From JAWLHJ01 sp039587535 (GTDB lineage Bacteria; Gemmatimonadota; Gemmatimonadetes; Longimicrobiales; Gaopeijiaceae), in assembly GCA_039587535.1 (NCBI GenBank), contig JBDHIF010000003.1, positions 1-64,000 on the forward strand: 64,000 nucleotides of DNA, read 5' to 3'. The notes below the pieces were generated by a model that saw nothing but the letters and a program-made list of their open reading frames with translations, was not told the DNA's origin and ran no database searches. Positions 8,014 through 17,313 of the stretch are shown piece after piece. Made by a program: the position numbers and the translations under genes. Each line of letters starts with the position of its first letter. Position 1 is the first letter of the stretch.

Positions 8014-9974
8014 GCGAGAGCGAGCCACCGCCGGTCACGAGGCCTGGGGATCCTGGAACCGTCCGAGGCGACGACCACACGGTCGGTGAGGGACGCCAAA
8101 AGGCGCGTATCCTCCGCCCGCCGGGCCTGGCCGTTTTTCTGGCGTTCTGCCTGCTCCTGGGCCTCGCCTGGTACCTCTACGCCGACCGCCTCGTGGAGCA
8201 GAGCGTCGAAGCGACAGGTGCCTCCGTCGTCGGCGCGCGCGTCGACGTGGGCGCCGCAGACGTCCGACCGGCGGACGGGAGCGTTCGTCTTACGGACCTC
8301 GCGGTGACGAACCCCAACGCACCGATGACCAACCTCTTCGAGGCCGAAGAGATCCTGGTGGACCTGCTGCTGGAGCCCCTGCTCACCAAGAAGGTGGTGA
8401 TCCAGGAGATGGTCGTGGCGGGTGTGCGCTTCAACACGCCCCGCGAGGAGTCAGGCGAGCTCGAGAACCCGGATCCGGAGGCGGGCCGGCTCCTTCGGGA
8501 GATCGACACATGGGCGAGCCAGGTCGAGGTTCCGCCACTCAGCCTCGAAGGTCTCAGCACAGTCGTACGGACGGACGCGATCTCTACGGACAGCCTCCGG
8601 ACGGTCCAGCAGGCCCGGATCCTGGTCCAGGACGCGGATTCCATGCGCAGCGCCTGGGAGTCGCGCCTGGATCTGCTCGACCCCAGACCGAGAATCGACT
8701 CCCTGCAGGCCGTGGTCACCCGCCTCGAGGGCTTCCAGCTCTCCCCCTTGAACGCGATCCAGGTGCCCGGCCTGATCCGGGACGGCAGGGCCGCGCTCGA
8801 CCGACTCTTAGGTCTCCGCACCGAGATCGAAGACCTCAGCCAAGACGTCCAAGGCGGCGTCCAGGCACTTCGATCGGGCGTTGAAGAGATCCCTACCCTG
8901 CGGGCGGCGGACCTCGCGTACGCTCGGGGGTTGCTGAACCTCCCGTCCCTGGAGGGACCAGACCTCTCGCCCGCGATCTTCGGGGGTACGGCGCTCACCT
9001 GGATGAAGCCGGTGCTATACTGGGCACAGACCGCCGAGCGGTACCTGCCGCCCGGTTTGAATCCACGTAACCGTCCCGGACCGCGACGGGCTCGTGCCGA
9101 AGGGACGACGGTCGCGTTCCCAGGGCGCGCGACCTACCCGTCTTTCCTCCTTCAGGAGGGGCAGCTCAGCCTCGAGATCGGCGGTGAGGGGCCGGCAGCA
9201 GGAGTGTATGCCGCCGAGCTGAGAAACTTCGCGTCCCAACCGACGCTGGTCGGCCAGCCGATGGAGTTGGTGGCCAGGCGCGGAGCCGCCGCCCAGGGCC
9301 CGGCCGGCCTGAGCGTCGCCGCGGTCCTCGACCACACCAGCGAGCTGCTGCGCGACTCGGTGGCGCTGCGCTTGGACGGTATCGAGTTACCGGCCTTTGA
9401 CCTCGAGGCCCTGGATGCGAGGCTCGAGCTGGGGCTCGGCGACGCCAGCTTCGACCTACTCCGGGTCGGGAGCGAGATCGATGCGCGGCTGCATTGGAGC
9501 TCCGACAACGTAGGCTGGTTCCTGACAGACACGGGTGATGACGGCGCGAGCACCCTCGAACGGCAGACGCTGGCCGAGTCGCTCGGCGCCCTCTCGAGCG
9601 GGAACCTTCAGGTCGGCACGGCAGCGTGGGCGCGGAACCTCCTCTGGCGCACGGTGAGCGGGCTCGGCCAGGTCGAGCTCACCATGGGCCTCTCGGGCTC
9701 GATCGAACGCCCGTCCCTGTCGGTCCGATCCAACATCGGCTCGGCCGTAGCGGAGAGCCTTCGGCAGGAGCTGGGCCGCGAGATCGAGGCCGCGGAGGCT
9801 CGTCTCCGCCAGGAAGTCGAGGCACGCATCCAACCCGTGGTCCAAGAGGCACGAGGCCGTCTCGACGCCGCCCAAGCGGAGGTGTTGGAGCGCGTGGATT
9901 CGCAACGCGCGGAGATCGAGGCCCTGCAGGCGCGCCTCGAGGAGCGGATCGACGCTCTGGTTCCGGGGGACTGA
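8010..9974 (+). CDS. TIGR03545 family protein (AsmA-like envelope protein)
   Basis: The 654-residue protein has a short cytoplasmic tail and a single N-terminal membrane helix (residues about 32-52). A long periplasmic region follows, with an AsmA-like beginning: A-S-V-V-G-A-R-V-D-V then a beta-rich segment. The last 70 residues are strongly helical and charged (Glu, Arg, Ala, Gln) and look like a coiled coil. AsmA-like proteins are linked to lipid transport and outer-membrane assembly in other bacteria; applying that here is inference. It overlaps the upstream TIGR03546 gene and is followed by a strong hairpin at 10035-10076. Confidence 0.82.
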   Translation: MSESEPPPVTRPGDPGTVRGDDHTVGEGRQKARILRPPGLAVFLAFCLLLGLAWYLYADRLVEQSVEATGASVVGARVDVGAADVRPADGSVRLTDLAVTNPNAPMTNLFEAEEILVDLLLEPLLTKKVVIQEMVVAGVRFNTPREESGELENPDPEAGRLLREIDTWASQVEVPPLSLEGLSTVVRTDAISTDSLRTVQQARILVQDADSMRSAWESRLDLLDPRPRIDSLQAVVTRLEGFQLSPLNAIQVPGLIRDGRAALDRLLGLRTEIEDLSQDVQGGVQALRSGVEEIPTLRAADLAYARGLLNLPSLEGPDLSPAIFGGTALTWMKPVLYWAQTAERYLPPGLNPRNRPGPRRARAEGTTVAFPGRATYPSFLLQEGQLSLEIGGEGPAAGVYAAELRNFASQPTLVGQPMELVARRGAAAQGPAGLSVAAVLDHTSELLRDSVALRLDGIELPAFDLEALDARLELGLGDASFDLLRVGSEIDARLHWSSDNVGWFLTDTGDDGASTLERQTLAESLGALSSGNLQVGTAAWARNLLWRTVSGLGQVELTMGLSGSIERPSLSVRSNIGSAVAESLRQELGREIEAAEARLRQEVEARIQPVVQEARGRLDAAQAEVLERVDSQRAEIEALQARLEERIDALVPGD

Positions 9975-10034
9975 GCACGTCCGGGCACCGTGATTCAAGA
10001 CCCACCCCGCACCCATAGGCGCGTGGGTACGTGA

Positions 10035-10076
10035 CGAAGCCCCCGGGGCCGCTAATTCACGGCACCGGGGGCTTCG
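10035..10076. terminator. Bidirectional terminator-like hairpin
   Basis: A perfect 12-bp stem (CGAAGCCCCCGG pairing with CCGGGGGCTTCG) encloses an 18-base loop. It sits between the convergent TIGR03545 gene and the ompA-type gene. There is no long T-run on either side, so termination could be weak or protein-assisted. Confidence 0.7.
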
Positions 10077-10116
10077 TTGACGTCCGCCCGGGACTAGGCC
10101 CCGCCTTATGCTCCCC

Positions 10117-10782
10117 TCAACCGCCGTGACGGCGGAGCATCTCGGCCTGCATGTCCTCACTGGCGAAGATCGCGACCTCCACCCGGCGGTTCTCCTGACG
10201 ACCGGCGTCGGTGTCATTCGAGGCGATGGGCTCGGTCTCGCCCATGCCCACGGCTCGCACGCGCCCAGCGTCGAGGCCCGCGCCGATGAGGAAGGTCCGG
10301 GCCGCTCCGGCCCGACGCTCGGAAAGGCCCTGGTTGTACGACGCATCACCAACGGAGTCGGTATGCCCCACCACCAGCACCTCGGTGCCTTCGTACTCCT
10401 CTAGAGACGCCACGAGGTCGCGCAGGTTCTGCTGCCCGGCAGCCTGAAGGTCAGACGAGTCGAAGTCGAACAGAATGCCGGAGTCGAACGTGATGGCGAT
10501 GCCCTCGCCGACCCGCTCCACCTGTGCGTTGGGAAGCTTGTCCTGAAGGTCCTCGGCCTGGCTGTCCATGACCGCGCCGATGGCCGCCCCGGCGGCGCCG
10601 CCCACGGCCGCACCGATGATGGCACCCCGCGCCGTGCCACTCGCAAGGCCACCGACGACCGCTCCTGCCGCTGCCCCGCCCAGAGCTCCCGTGCGGAAGT
10701 TCGAAGAGCAGCCCTGAACGGCCATGGCGCCCATGAGTGTTCCGACGATCAGGGTACGACGACCCAACGACATCGTATTCAT
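10117..10782 (-). CDS. OmpA-family lipoprotein with glycine-zipper segment
   Basis: The protein is 221 residues. An N-terminal lipoprotein signal ends V-Q-G-C. A glycine-zipper stretch follows (about residues 32-68, many G-x3-G repeats), then an OmpA C-terminal peptidoglycan-binding domain. That domain is recognisable from D-F-D-S-S-D, G-H-T-D-S-V-G-D, L-S-x-R-R-A and N-R-R-V-E. It should tie the outer membrane to the cell wall, similar to YfiB. The ATG at 10782 is chosen because GGAGGG lies about 10 bases upstream and the signal peptide starts there. The gene stands alone on this strand, bounded downstream by the hairpin at 10035-10076. Confidence 0.9.
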   Translation of the reverse strand: MNTMSLGRRTLIVGTLMGAMAVQGCSSNFRTGALGGAAAGAVVGGLASGTARGAIIGAAVGGAAGAAIGAVMDSQAEDLQDKLPNAQVERVGEGIAITFDSGILFDFDSSDLQAAGQQNLRDLVASLEEYEGTEVLVVGHTDSVGDASYNQGLSERRAGAARTFLIGAGLDAGRVRAVGMGETEPIASNDTDAGRQENRRVEVAIFASEDMQAEMLRRHGG

Positions 10783-10934
10783 CGAGTTGAATCCCTCCAC
10801 CGAGGATGGGGGGTCGCCTGCAAGATGGACGACCCGGTGACGGCGCGCAGGGCGCCTGGTGGCGACCACATCTCCCGAAAGCTACTGCAGGAACCGCGCC
10901 GCGCCACGAGATCGCCCCGTCGAGATGGGTGGTT

Positions 10935-12455
10935 CTACGGTGTGACTCCGTTCGATGCGGCCGGGCCGCGGGCGCGCCGAGTTGCCCCCAGGATCCACGG
11001 GCCGAGGAGGGCCAGCAGAGCCAGGGCCCAGAGCGTTACCGCCAGCGGGCTGGAGAACATGACGTCCCACTCGCCCCCGCTCAAAGCCAACGCGCGCCTC
11101 AGATTCTTCTCCATGAGCGGGCCCAAAACCAGCCCGAGAATGACCGGAGCGAGCGGGAAACCACCCTTCCTCATGCCGTAACCGAGAAGACCGAAGACCG
11201 TCATCAGGACGAGGTCGAAGGCCGACTGATTCACGGCGTACACCGCCACGAAGCTAAGCGCCGCTACCCCCGGCATCAGGACCCACCGGGGTAGTCTGAG
11301 CACCCGGACGAAGAGCCCCACGAGGGGAAGATTGAGCAGGAGAAGGAAAACGTTCCCGACATACATGGAGGCTGCGAGGCCCCAGAACACCTCCGGACTT
11401 CGCTCGATGAGCAACGGGCCCGGCGCGACGCCCAGGCCCAGGAGGGCTCCGAGGAGCACCGCCGTCGTTCCGCTGCCGGGGATGCCCAACGTCAGCAGGG
11501 GAATCATGGCTCCCGTGGCCGCGGCGTTATTCGCCGACTCGGGCCCGGCCACCCCGCGCGCATCCCCCCGGCCGAAGCGGTTGTCCTCGCCGGCCAGCTT
11601 CTCTTCGACACTGTAGGAGAGGAAGGCCGCGATGGTGCCTCCGGCACCAGGCAGCACTCCGGTGAGAAAGCCCACGACGCTTCCTCGGACCATGGTCCAC
11701 CACGACCCGAGCAGAGCCTGGAGCTTCACGCTCACCTTTCCGTACCTTGCGGTCACCTCACCACCCCACTCGGTCTGCTCCAGAACCAGAAGCACCTCGC
11801 TCACGGCGAACAGCCCGATCGTGACCACCACGAAGTCCAGCCCGTCGAAGAGTCGGAGTTGGCCGAAGGTGTAGCGAGGGATCGCGCTGTTGGGGTCCAT
11901 GCCGATGGTGGCGAGAAACAAGCCGAGGCCCGTGGCCGCCAGCGCGCGCGGGACACTCTTGCCTGAGACGCTGGACAGCGCCGAGAAGGCGAACACCATG
12001 AGCGCGAAGTACTCCGCCGGGCCGAACCGGATGGCCCAGCGGGAAAGCACGGGTGCGAGGAAGACGAGACCGAAGATCGACAGCGTCCCGCCCACGAACG
12101 AAGCGACCGCGGACAGCGCCAGCGCGTCACCGCCGCGACCCTGCTTGGTCATCTGGTGTCCGTCGATGGCGGTGACCACCGCCGACGCCGTTCCGGGCAC
12201 GTTGAGCAGGATGGTGCTGATGGAGTTGCCGTACTGGGATCCGTAGTAGATCCCCGAGAGCAGGATGAGGGATGACGCCGGAGGCAACGCAGCCGCGAAG
12301 AGGAGCGGTATGAGCATGGCGATGGCGTTGATGGGCCCGATACCCGGGAGCATGCCCACCACCGTGCCCACGACCACCCCACCCAGCGCCAGGCCCAGGT
12401 TGAGGGGCTCCAGGGCCACGGCGAAGCCGGATAGCAAGAGTCCCAGCGCTTCCAC
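10935..12455 (-). CDS. tctA: Tripartite tricarboxylate transporter large permease TctA
   Basis: This is the large, roughly 12-helix permease of a TTT-family carboxylate uptake system, driven by an ion gradient. The diagnostic TctA features are present: G-x-L-P-G-I-G-P-I-N-A near the N-terminus, G-S-Q-Y-G-N-S-I-S-T-I-L-L-N-V-P-G-T around residue 85, and the second repeat G-V-L-P-G-A-G-G-T-I-A-A. The GTG at 12455 is chosen because CCTCCT on the plus strand (12460-12465) gives an AGGAGG site just upstream. This site overlaps the tctB stop codon, so the pair is coupled. The length of 506 residues is normal. The transported acid cannot be read from the sequence. Confidence 0.92.
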   Translation of the reverse strand: MEALGLLLSGFAVALEPLNLGLALGGVVVGTVVGMLPGIGPINAIAMLIPLLFAAALPPASSLILLSGIYYGSQYGNSISTILLNVPGTASAVVTAIDGHQMTKQGRGGDALALSAVASFVGGTLSIFGLVFLAPVLSRWAIRFGPAEYFALMVFAFSALSSVSGKSVPRALAATGLGLFLATIGMDPNSAIPRYTFGQLRLFDGLDFVVVTIGLFAVSEVLLVLEQTEWGGEVTARYGKVSVKLQALLGSWWTMVRGSVVGFLTGVLPGAGGTIAAFLSYSVEEKLAGEDNRFGRGDARGVAGPESANNAAATGAMIPLLTLGIPGSGTTAVLLGALLGLGVAPGPLLIERSPEVFWGLAASMYVGNVFLLLLNLPLVGLFVRVLRLPRWVLMPGVAALSFVAVYAVNQSAFDLVLMTVFGLLGYGMRKGGFPLAPVILGLVLGPLMEKNLRRALALSGGEWDVMFSSPLAVTLWALALLALLGPWILGATRRARGPAASNGVTP

Positions 12456-12463
12456 CCGTCCTC

Positions 12464-12940
12464 CTAGGCCTCGAACACACCCAGGGGCAACGGAAGCCCC
12501 AGGGCGTAGACGAAGAGCGCGTAGAGGAGGAGGGCGAACACCAGACCAACCGCGGCCCCCCGCATCCACGTGCCGCCGAATAGCCGGGCCAGGACCGCGA
12601 ATGCCACCGTGGTCGCGGGCACGAAGCCGAGGGGGGCGAGGAGAAGCGCGTAGCCGATGAAGCTGGCCGCGGCCAGGGGGACAGGGTGCCCGCCGCCGGG
12701 TACCGCACCGGCATCACGTGCGGGTTCCGTTGCGGACGCTTCCGCGGCGGCGCGACGCGCCTCCAGCAGCAGGGCGCCACCCCCGAGAACGAGCAGGCCC
12801 GCAGCCACCAGCGGGAAAGCCTTCGGCCCGAGGGGGTCGGTGGGAAAAGCTACGTCGAAGGTGGTGGCCTCCAGCGCGACGGCCAGCGCCGCCAGGATCA
12901 CGCCCAGCGCCGCGGTCAGGCGAGCTCCGACGGCGCTCAA
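12464..12940 (-). CDS. tctB: Tripartite tricarboxylate transporter small permease TctB
   Basis: This 158-residue protein has four predicted membrane helices and the TctB-type beginning with A-F-P-L-V after the first helix. It is the small membrane subunit between the binding protein and TctA. An Ala/Glu/Pro-rich cytoplasmic linker separates helices 2 and 3. The start appears to be TTG at 12940, 7 bases after the tctC stop, since no ATG or GTG is suitably placed. Order and spacing (tctC-tctB-tctA) match a standard operon. Confidence 0.85.
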   Translation of the reverse strand: MSAVGARLTAALGVILAALAVALEATTFDVAFPTDPLGPKAFPLVAAGLLVLGGGALLLEARRAAAEASATEPARDAGAVPGGGHPVPLAAASFIGYALLLAPLGFVPATTVAFAVLARLFGGTWMRGAAVGLVFALLLYALFVYALGLPLPLGVFEA

Positions 12941-12947
12941 CGCAAGC

Positions 12948-13919
12948 TCATTGGAGGAGCCCCAGCTCGCGGGCCAGGCCGCTGAACGAGTCCACCTGAC
13001 GCATCACGAACGCCTCGAACGGCTCGCCGACGAGGAAGTAGGGTCGGAGCCGCGCCTGCGCCCGGGCGGTGGCCCACGCCTCGGACCCGGCCACGGCCTG
13101 GAGCCGCTCGACCCACGCCTGGTACTCGGCGTCGCTCAAGCCGCCGGGGACGTAGAATCCCCGCCATGTGACCCACTCTACGTCGTAGCCCTGTTCCGAT
13201 GCCGTCGGCACGCCAGCCAGAAGGCCATCCAGCGGCTCGGGGGACAGGACCGTCAACACTCGAACGGCTCCCGTCTCCAGATGGCTCTCCACCTCGGACG
13301 CCTCACCGCTGAATACCTGAACGAAGCCGCCAAGGAGCGCAGTGAGGGCCTCCCCGCCCCCGTCGAAGGGCACGTACCGGATCCGCAGGGGATCAATACC
13401 CGCCTCCCTGCCAAGCAGCAGGATCTTCATGTGGTCCTGACCCACCACCGCGCTACCACCACTCACGACGATCTCGTCGGGGCGCTGCGCCCAGTCGTGC
13501 AGGAGCTCGCTGAGGGTCCGCCAGGGTGCGTCGGCGGCCACCGCCACGATGCCGTACTCGGCCCCGATGGCACCGATCCACCGGACGTCGGCGGCCTGAA
13601 GGTGCCCGAATTGTCCCTGAGCCAACCGGAGCGTCGTGGCGGGGCTGGCCGCGATGAGCACGTTTGGGTCGGTGCTTCGCTGCGCCACGGCATGGGCAAA
13701 CGCCACACCCCCACCTGCGCCGGGCATGTTCACGGTGGCCACCGCCCCCGGGACGAGCCCGAGATCCGCGAGGATACGCCCCGTGACCCGGCAGGTCAGG
13801 TCCCATCCTCCGCCCGCGGCGGCGGGCGCCAGGCACTCGACCCCGCGTCGTGCAGGGTCTGGAGCAACACATGCGGCAAGCACGAGCAAAGGCACCAGCA
13901 TGAGGTGATGAGATCGCAT
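12948..13919 (-). CDS. tctC: Tripartite tricarboxylate transporter substrate-binding protein (TctC/Bug family)
   Basis: This is the extracytoplasmic solute-binding protein of the TTT system, a two-lobed Bug-fold protein. The N-terminus is a lipoprotein signal (L-V-L-A-A-C). Family landmarks follow: P-A-A-A-G-G-G-W-D, then G-A-G-G-G-V-A-F-A and A-A-S-P-A-T-T. The segment W-V-T-W-R-G-F-Y-V-P in the second lobe is also typical. I chose the ATG at 13919, which starts the signal peptide. In-frame ATGs at 13934-13937 and an earlier start at 13988 are possible, and none has a clear ribosome binding site. It follows the CocE-like hydrolase by 72 bases on the same strand and may be cotranscribed with it. 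Confidence 0.88.
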   Translation of the reverse strand: MRSHHLMLVPLLVLAACVAPDPARRGVECLAPAAAGGGWDLTCRVTGRILADLGLVPGAVATVNMPGAGGGVAFAHAVAQRSTDPNVLIAASPATTLRLAQGQFGHLQAADVRWIGAIGAEYGIVAVAADAPWRTLSELLHDWAQRPDEIVVSGGSAVVGQDHMKILLLGREAGIDPLRIRYVPFDGGGEALTALLGGFVQVFSGEASEVESHLETGAVRVLTVLSPEPLDGLLAGVPTASEQGYDVEWVTWRGFYVPGGLSDAEYQAWVERLQAVAGSEAWATARAQARLRPYFLVGEPFEAFVMRQVDSFSGLARELGLLQ

Positions 13920-13991
13920 GGGTACCAGGCCCATCATGCCCCGAAGTGCTCGCGAGACGTTGGCTTCGCCCCCCGGCCTAGCCGACACGCC

Positions 13992-16034
13992 TCATCCCGG
14001 CACGATCGGCAGCACGGCGTGAGACGGGCGGGTCCGGTCCAGGTACACGGTATTCGTGGCGACCCGTCGCTGGGTGGCCAGGCCCTCGGGCTCGCCGGTG
14101 TTGAAGTTGAGATCGAAGTGCGGGTAGTTGCTGCTGGAGATGTCGATCCGGATCCGATGGCCACGCACGAACAGATTGCTCGTGGGGAAGGCCTCGATGA
14201 CGACCTCGTAGACCTCGCCCGGCTCCATGAGCTCGGGACGCTCCCAGCTGTCCCGATACCGCACCCGGATGATTCCGTCCGTCACATTCATTGCGAAGCC
14301 GTCGGGGTAGTCCTCGTTGGGCGGGTACACGTCCACGAGCTTGGCGGTGAAGTCGGTGTCCGGAGCATCCGAGGAGATCCAAAGACGGACCACCAAGGGA
14401 CCGGTCACCTCCACGTCTTCCTCGAGAGGCGAGGTCTGGAACACCAGGACGTCGGAGCGAGCAGCCAGCGCCTCGAACGGTGGCGTCGAGCCGTAGAAGC
14501 GTGCGCCTTCTCGCTGATCGTAGGCGCCGCCGTCCATGATCGGCGCGCCTGAGGTGATGGTCCCCCCGACACTCGGCACCGGGTTCGAAGGGTCGTACCG
14601 ATAGCTCTGGGAAACATCCTCCTCGTCGGGTATGTCGGTGGAGAGTGTCCCACCGACACCCAGGTAGTAGGGCTGCTCAATGGTCCCCGGGATCGGCCAA
14701 TCCGTGGCTGTGCGCCAACGTCCCCCGTGATCCATCCGGCCGTCGGCGTTCCGCCGGCCAGTCCCACCCCCCATGACGAAGTACCGTACTGCGGGCTCCT
14801 CCCCGACGCCGTTCTCCACGCCCCGGAGCCAGTATTCGAACCACCGGAGGCGCAGCTCCCAGAAGTCCCTCGCCACGTTGCTGTCCAGAGTGGCCGCCGA
14901 GCCGAAGTCCACGTCTCCGGCGTAGGTGAGGGACCGGTCCCCATGGGTCCACGGACCCATGATGAGCCGCAGGGGCCCCTTCCCGAGCGCCTTGAGTCCC
15001 AGGTAGTTCTCCGTGGTCGTCCGAGGGTAGGGATCGAACCACGACGACATGAGCGTGATCGGCGCGTCGGGCCACTGGTCCCAGAAGCCCGCAGCGTAGA
15101 TGGCCGGGTGCTTCCAGTAGTCGTCGAACGCACCGCGGGTCCACTGCTCGAAGAGGTACGCCTCGTAGTCGGGGGCGAGACTCACCGGGGAGCGTCCCGG
15201 CGCCCACGGCATCTCTCGGAACCATTGGTGGATGTCCACCGCCTGCATTCGACGCTGCAGCTCGGGATCGGCGAGCACCTCCGGGCTCACCATCGCGTTC
15301 CGGTACGCCCAGGTGGCCTGCTTGAGCTCGAACGCTCCACCCTGCCGGATACCACCCTGATAGGAGTTCGAGAAGCCCCCTGAATCCAGGAACATCGAGG
15401 CCACCCCTGGTGCGCCGGAAGAAGCCAGGGCGGCCTGGGTATGCGCAGCGTACGAGAGACCCTTGGTGCCGATCTGACCATCGCACCAGGGCTGCTCCAG
15501 GATCCAAACGCAGGTGTCGTAGCCGTCCTCCACATCGGACAGGTACTTCACGTACTCGCCCTCCGAGTCGTACCGGCCGCGCTTGTCCTGATAGATGACC
15601 ACGAAGCCCCGATCCACGAACATCCGGGCCACCTCGTGCCGCTCCTTGGCCTCGTCGGGCTCCGCCACAGACCGCTCAGAGCGGCTCGGCCGGGTCTTGC
15701 CGTAAGGTGTCCGCTCCAGGATCACGGGAAACGGACCCTCCAACGCCTGTCCATCCACCGCTGGCAGGTAGACGTCGGTGGCCATGCGAACACTGTCCCG
15801 CATGGGCACCATGAGATCCGACAGGACCGTCATTCCGCCAGGACCGGGCTGGGGCGTGAACGGGCCGTGGGACGACCGCGTCGGCATTTCCCCCCGGTAG
15901 CAGCCAGGCAGCTGGCTGCCGAGCGCCAGGATGCCCATGGTTCGGGCGAACGCGCGACGCGACATGCCGCCTTCCGTTGGGCCATGGGGCATGCCCGAGG
16001 GCGCCGGGGAGCGATCGTCGGAGAAACCAGTCAT
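13992..16034 (-). CDS. CocE/NonD-family serine hydrolase, Tat-exported lipoprotein
   Basis: This is an alpha/beta hydrolase of the X-Pro dipeptidyl-peptidase S15/CocE class, 680 residues. The catalytic triad is visible: Ser in K-G-L-S-Y, Asp in S-S-W-F-D-P, and His in G-P-W-T-H-G-D. The C-terminal jelly-roll domain ends in R-I-R-I-D-I-S-S-S-N-Y-P. The N-terminus carries twin arginines (S-R-R-A-F-A-R) and a lipobox L-P-G-C, suggesting Tat export and lipid anchoring. The ATG at 16034 is supported by a near-perfect AAGGAGGTG upstream. Members hydrolyse esters, amides or peptides. The neighbouring carboxylate transporter suggests, without proving, that a released acid is taken up. Confidence 0.88.
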   Translation of the reverse strand: MTGFSDDRSPAPSGMPHGPTEGGMSRRAFARTMGILALGSQLPGCYRGEMPTRSSHGPFTPQPGPGGMTVLSDLMVPMRDSVRMATDVYLPAVDGQALEGPFPVILERTPYGKTRPSRSERSVAEPDEAKERHEVARMFVDRGFVVIYQDKRGRYDSEGEYVKYLSDVEDGYDTCVWILEQPWCDGQIGTKGLSYAAHTQAALASSGAPGVASMFLDSGGFSNSYQGGIRQGGAFELKQATWAYRNAMVSPEVLADPELQRRMQAVDIHQWFREMPWAPGRSPVSLAPDYEAYLFEQWTRGAFDDYWKHPAIYAAGFWDQWPDAPITLMSSWFDPYPRTTTENYLGLKALGKGPLRLIMGPWTHGDRSLTYAGDVDFGSAATLDSNVARDFWELRLRWFEYWLRGVENGVGEEPAVRYFVMGGGTGRRNADGRMDHGGRWRTATDWPIPGTIEQPYYLGVGGTLSTDIPDEEDVSQSYRYDPSNPVPSVGGTITSGAPIMDGGAYDQREGARFYGSTPPFEALAARSDVLVFQTSPLEEDVEVTGPLVVRLWISSDAPDTDFTAKLVDVYPPNEDYPDGFAMNVTDGIIRVRYRDSWERPELMEPGEVYEVVIEAFPTSNLFVRGHRIRIDISSSNYPHFDLNFNTGEPEGLATQRRVATNTVYLDRTRPSHAVLPIVPG

Positions 16035-16244
16035 GACACCTCCTTGGAAAACGCGAGCCAACGCGGAAGGCACCGATCTTACCACCTCCACTCTCCGCGC
16101 GATATAGCGGCGCGCACCCGACGCGAGGCACGGGACGATCCATTACGTTTCCGGGGTCGCCGGGCGGCTCAGACCGCCCACGCGCGTCAAAGACACCATA
16201 CCGCGGCGGCCCATCCTCCGCCGCATCCGAACAGGGGGCAGTCA

Positions 16245-17078
16245 GTGAGCGGGACCCAGACGCAGAAACTCTACGACGTGGCCATCCTCGGCGGCGGGAA
16301 CCTCGGCGAGGCGCTCGCGCGCGGGTGGGCACGAGCCGGACTCTTCCCCGAGTCGCGTATCGCCGTAACCCGTCGGCACCCAGAGAAGCTTGCCACTCTG
16401 GCTTCGGAGCACTTCGTCGTCACCGATGACAACGTGGAGGCCGTGCGAGCGGCCGATCTCATCGTCCTGGCGGTTCAGCCACAGCAGCTGTCACAGCTCC
16501 TGGCGGAGATCGGTCCGGAGCTCGACGCCCATCGGCACCGCCTCGTCTCCGTGGTGTCCGGTGCCTCCATCGCCGACATCCGCCAGGCGGCCGGCGGCGT
16601 TCCCGTCCCGGTAGTCCGCGCCATGCCGAACACAGCGGTCATGATCGGGGAATCGATGACGTGCCTCGCGACCGAGGAAGGAGCACCGCGCGAGCTCCTC
16701 CAGGAGGCGGAGGAGCTCTTCGCCGTGGTCGGTCGCACATTGGTCATCCCGGAGGAGATGATCGTCCCAGCCACGGCGCTATGTGCCTGCGGGATCGCCT
16801 TCTTCCTACGATGCGTGCGCGCCGCGGCCCAAGGCGGAATCGAGATCGGGTTCCACCCGGAAGAGGCCGCGCTCCTGGCTGCGCAGACCGCGAAAGGAGC
16901 CGCTGCATTGGCCCTCAGGGCGGGGGCTCACCCGGAGAGCGAGATCGACAGGGTCACGACTCCGAGAGGATGCACCATCGCCGGGCTCAACGAGATGGAG
17001 CATGCGGGATTCTCGTCGGCCATGATCCGAGGCATCGTGACGTCCGCGCGGGCCGCCGACGAGCTGTACTCGGAGTGA
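16245..17078 (+). CDS. proC: Pyrroline-5-carboxylate reductase
   Basis: ProC reduces 1-pyrroline-5-carboxylate to L-proline with NAD(P)H, the last step of proline synthesis. The N-terminal Rossmann motif is I-L-G-G-G-N-L-G-E-A. It continues with A-V-Q-P-Q, V-V-R-A-M-P-N-T at the nucleotide/substrate site, and the C-terminal dimer helices with T-P-x-G-C-T-I-A-G-L near the end. The protein is 277 residues, a normal length. The start is GTG at 16245, preceded by CAGGGGGCA. The frame stays open far upstream, antisense to the hydrolase gene, but that part is not ProC. It is divergent from the hydrolase/tct operon and ends before a terminator at 17239-17277. Confidence 0.92.
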   Translation: MSGTQTQKLYDVAILGGGNLGEALARGWARAGLFPESRIAVTRRHPEKLATLASEHFVVTDDNVEAVRAADLIVLAVQPQQLSQLLAEIGPELDAHRHRLVSVVSGASIADIRQAAGGVPVPVVRAMPNTAVMIGESMTCLATEEGAPRELLQEAEELFAVVGRTLVIPEEMIVPATALCACGIAFFLRCVRAAAQGGIEIGFHPEEAALLAAQTAKGAAALALRAGAHPESEIDRVTTPRGCTIAGLNEMEHAGFSSAMIRGIVTSARAADELYSE

Positions 17079-17238
17079 AGCACGTCCAGGAGCGGCCCGC
17101 CGCGCTGAGCGGAGATCGGGGCACGAGGAACGGAGTGTGGTGAATCAGGACACCGACTCCGACGGAGCCCCGTATACGCGATTGTAATGGAGCTTCTCGG
17201 TCGCTGACGCGGCCGCCACACCGAGGTGCGAAACACGA

Positions 17239-17277
17239 AGCGGGGCTCCGGACGACTGTCCGAAGCCCCGCTGTTTT
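17239..17277 (+). terminator. Rho-independent terminator after proC
   Basis: A 14-bp stem with one mismatch (AGCGGGGCTCCGGA against TCCGAAGCCCCGCT) encloses a short loop and is followed by GTTTT on the plus strand. It lies between proC and the convergent end of the act operon and may act in both directions. The rest of 17079-17238 shows nothing I recognise. Confidence 0.82.
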
Positions 17278-17313
17278 CCTCCCGGAGGCCTCCCGCCCGA
17301 GGCTCTCCCTCGT

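Noticed and set aside
12657..14552. 631-codon open frame antisense to tctB, tctC and the CocE-like gene
   Set aside because: It spans three convincing genes on the other strand and shows no domain. It is a shadow frame.
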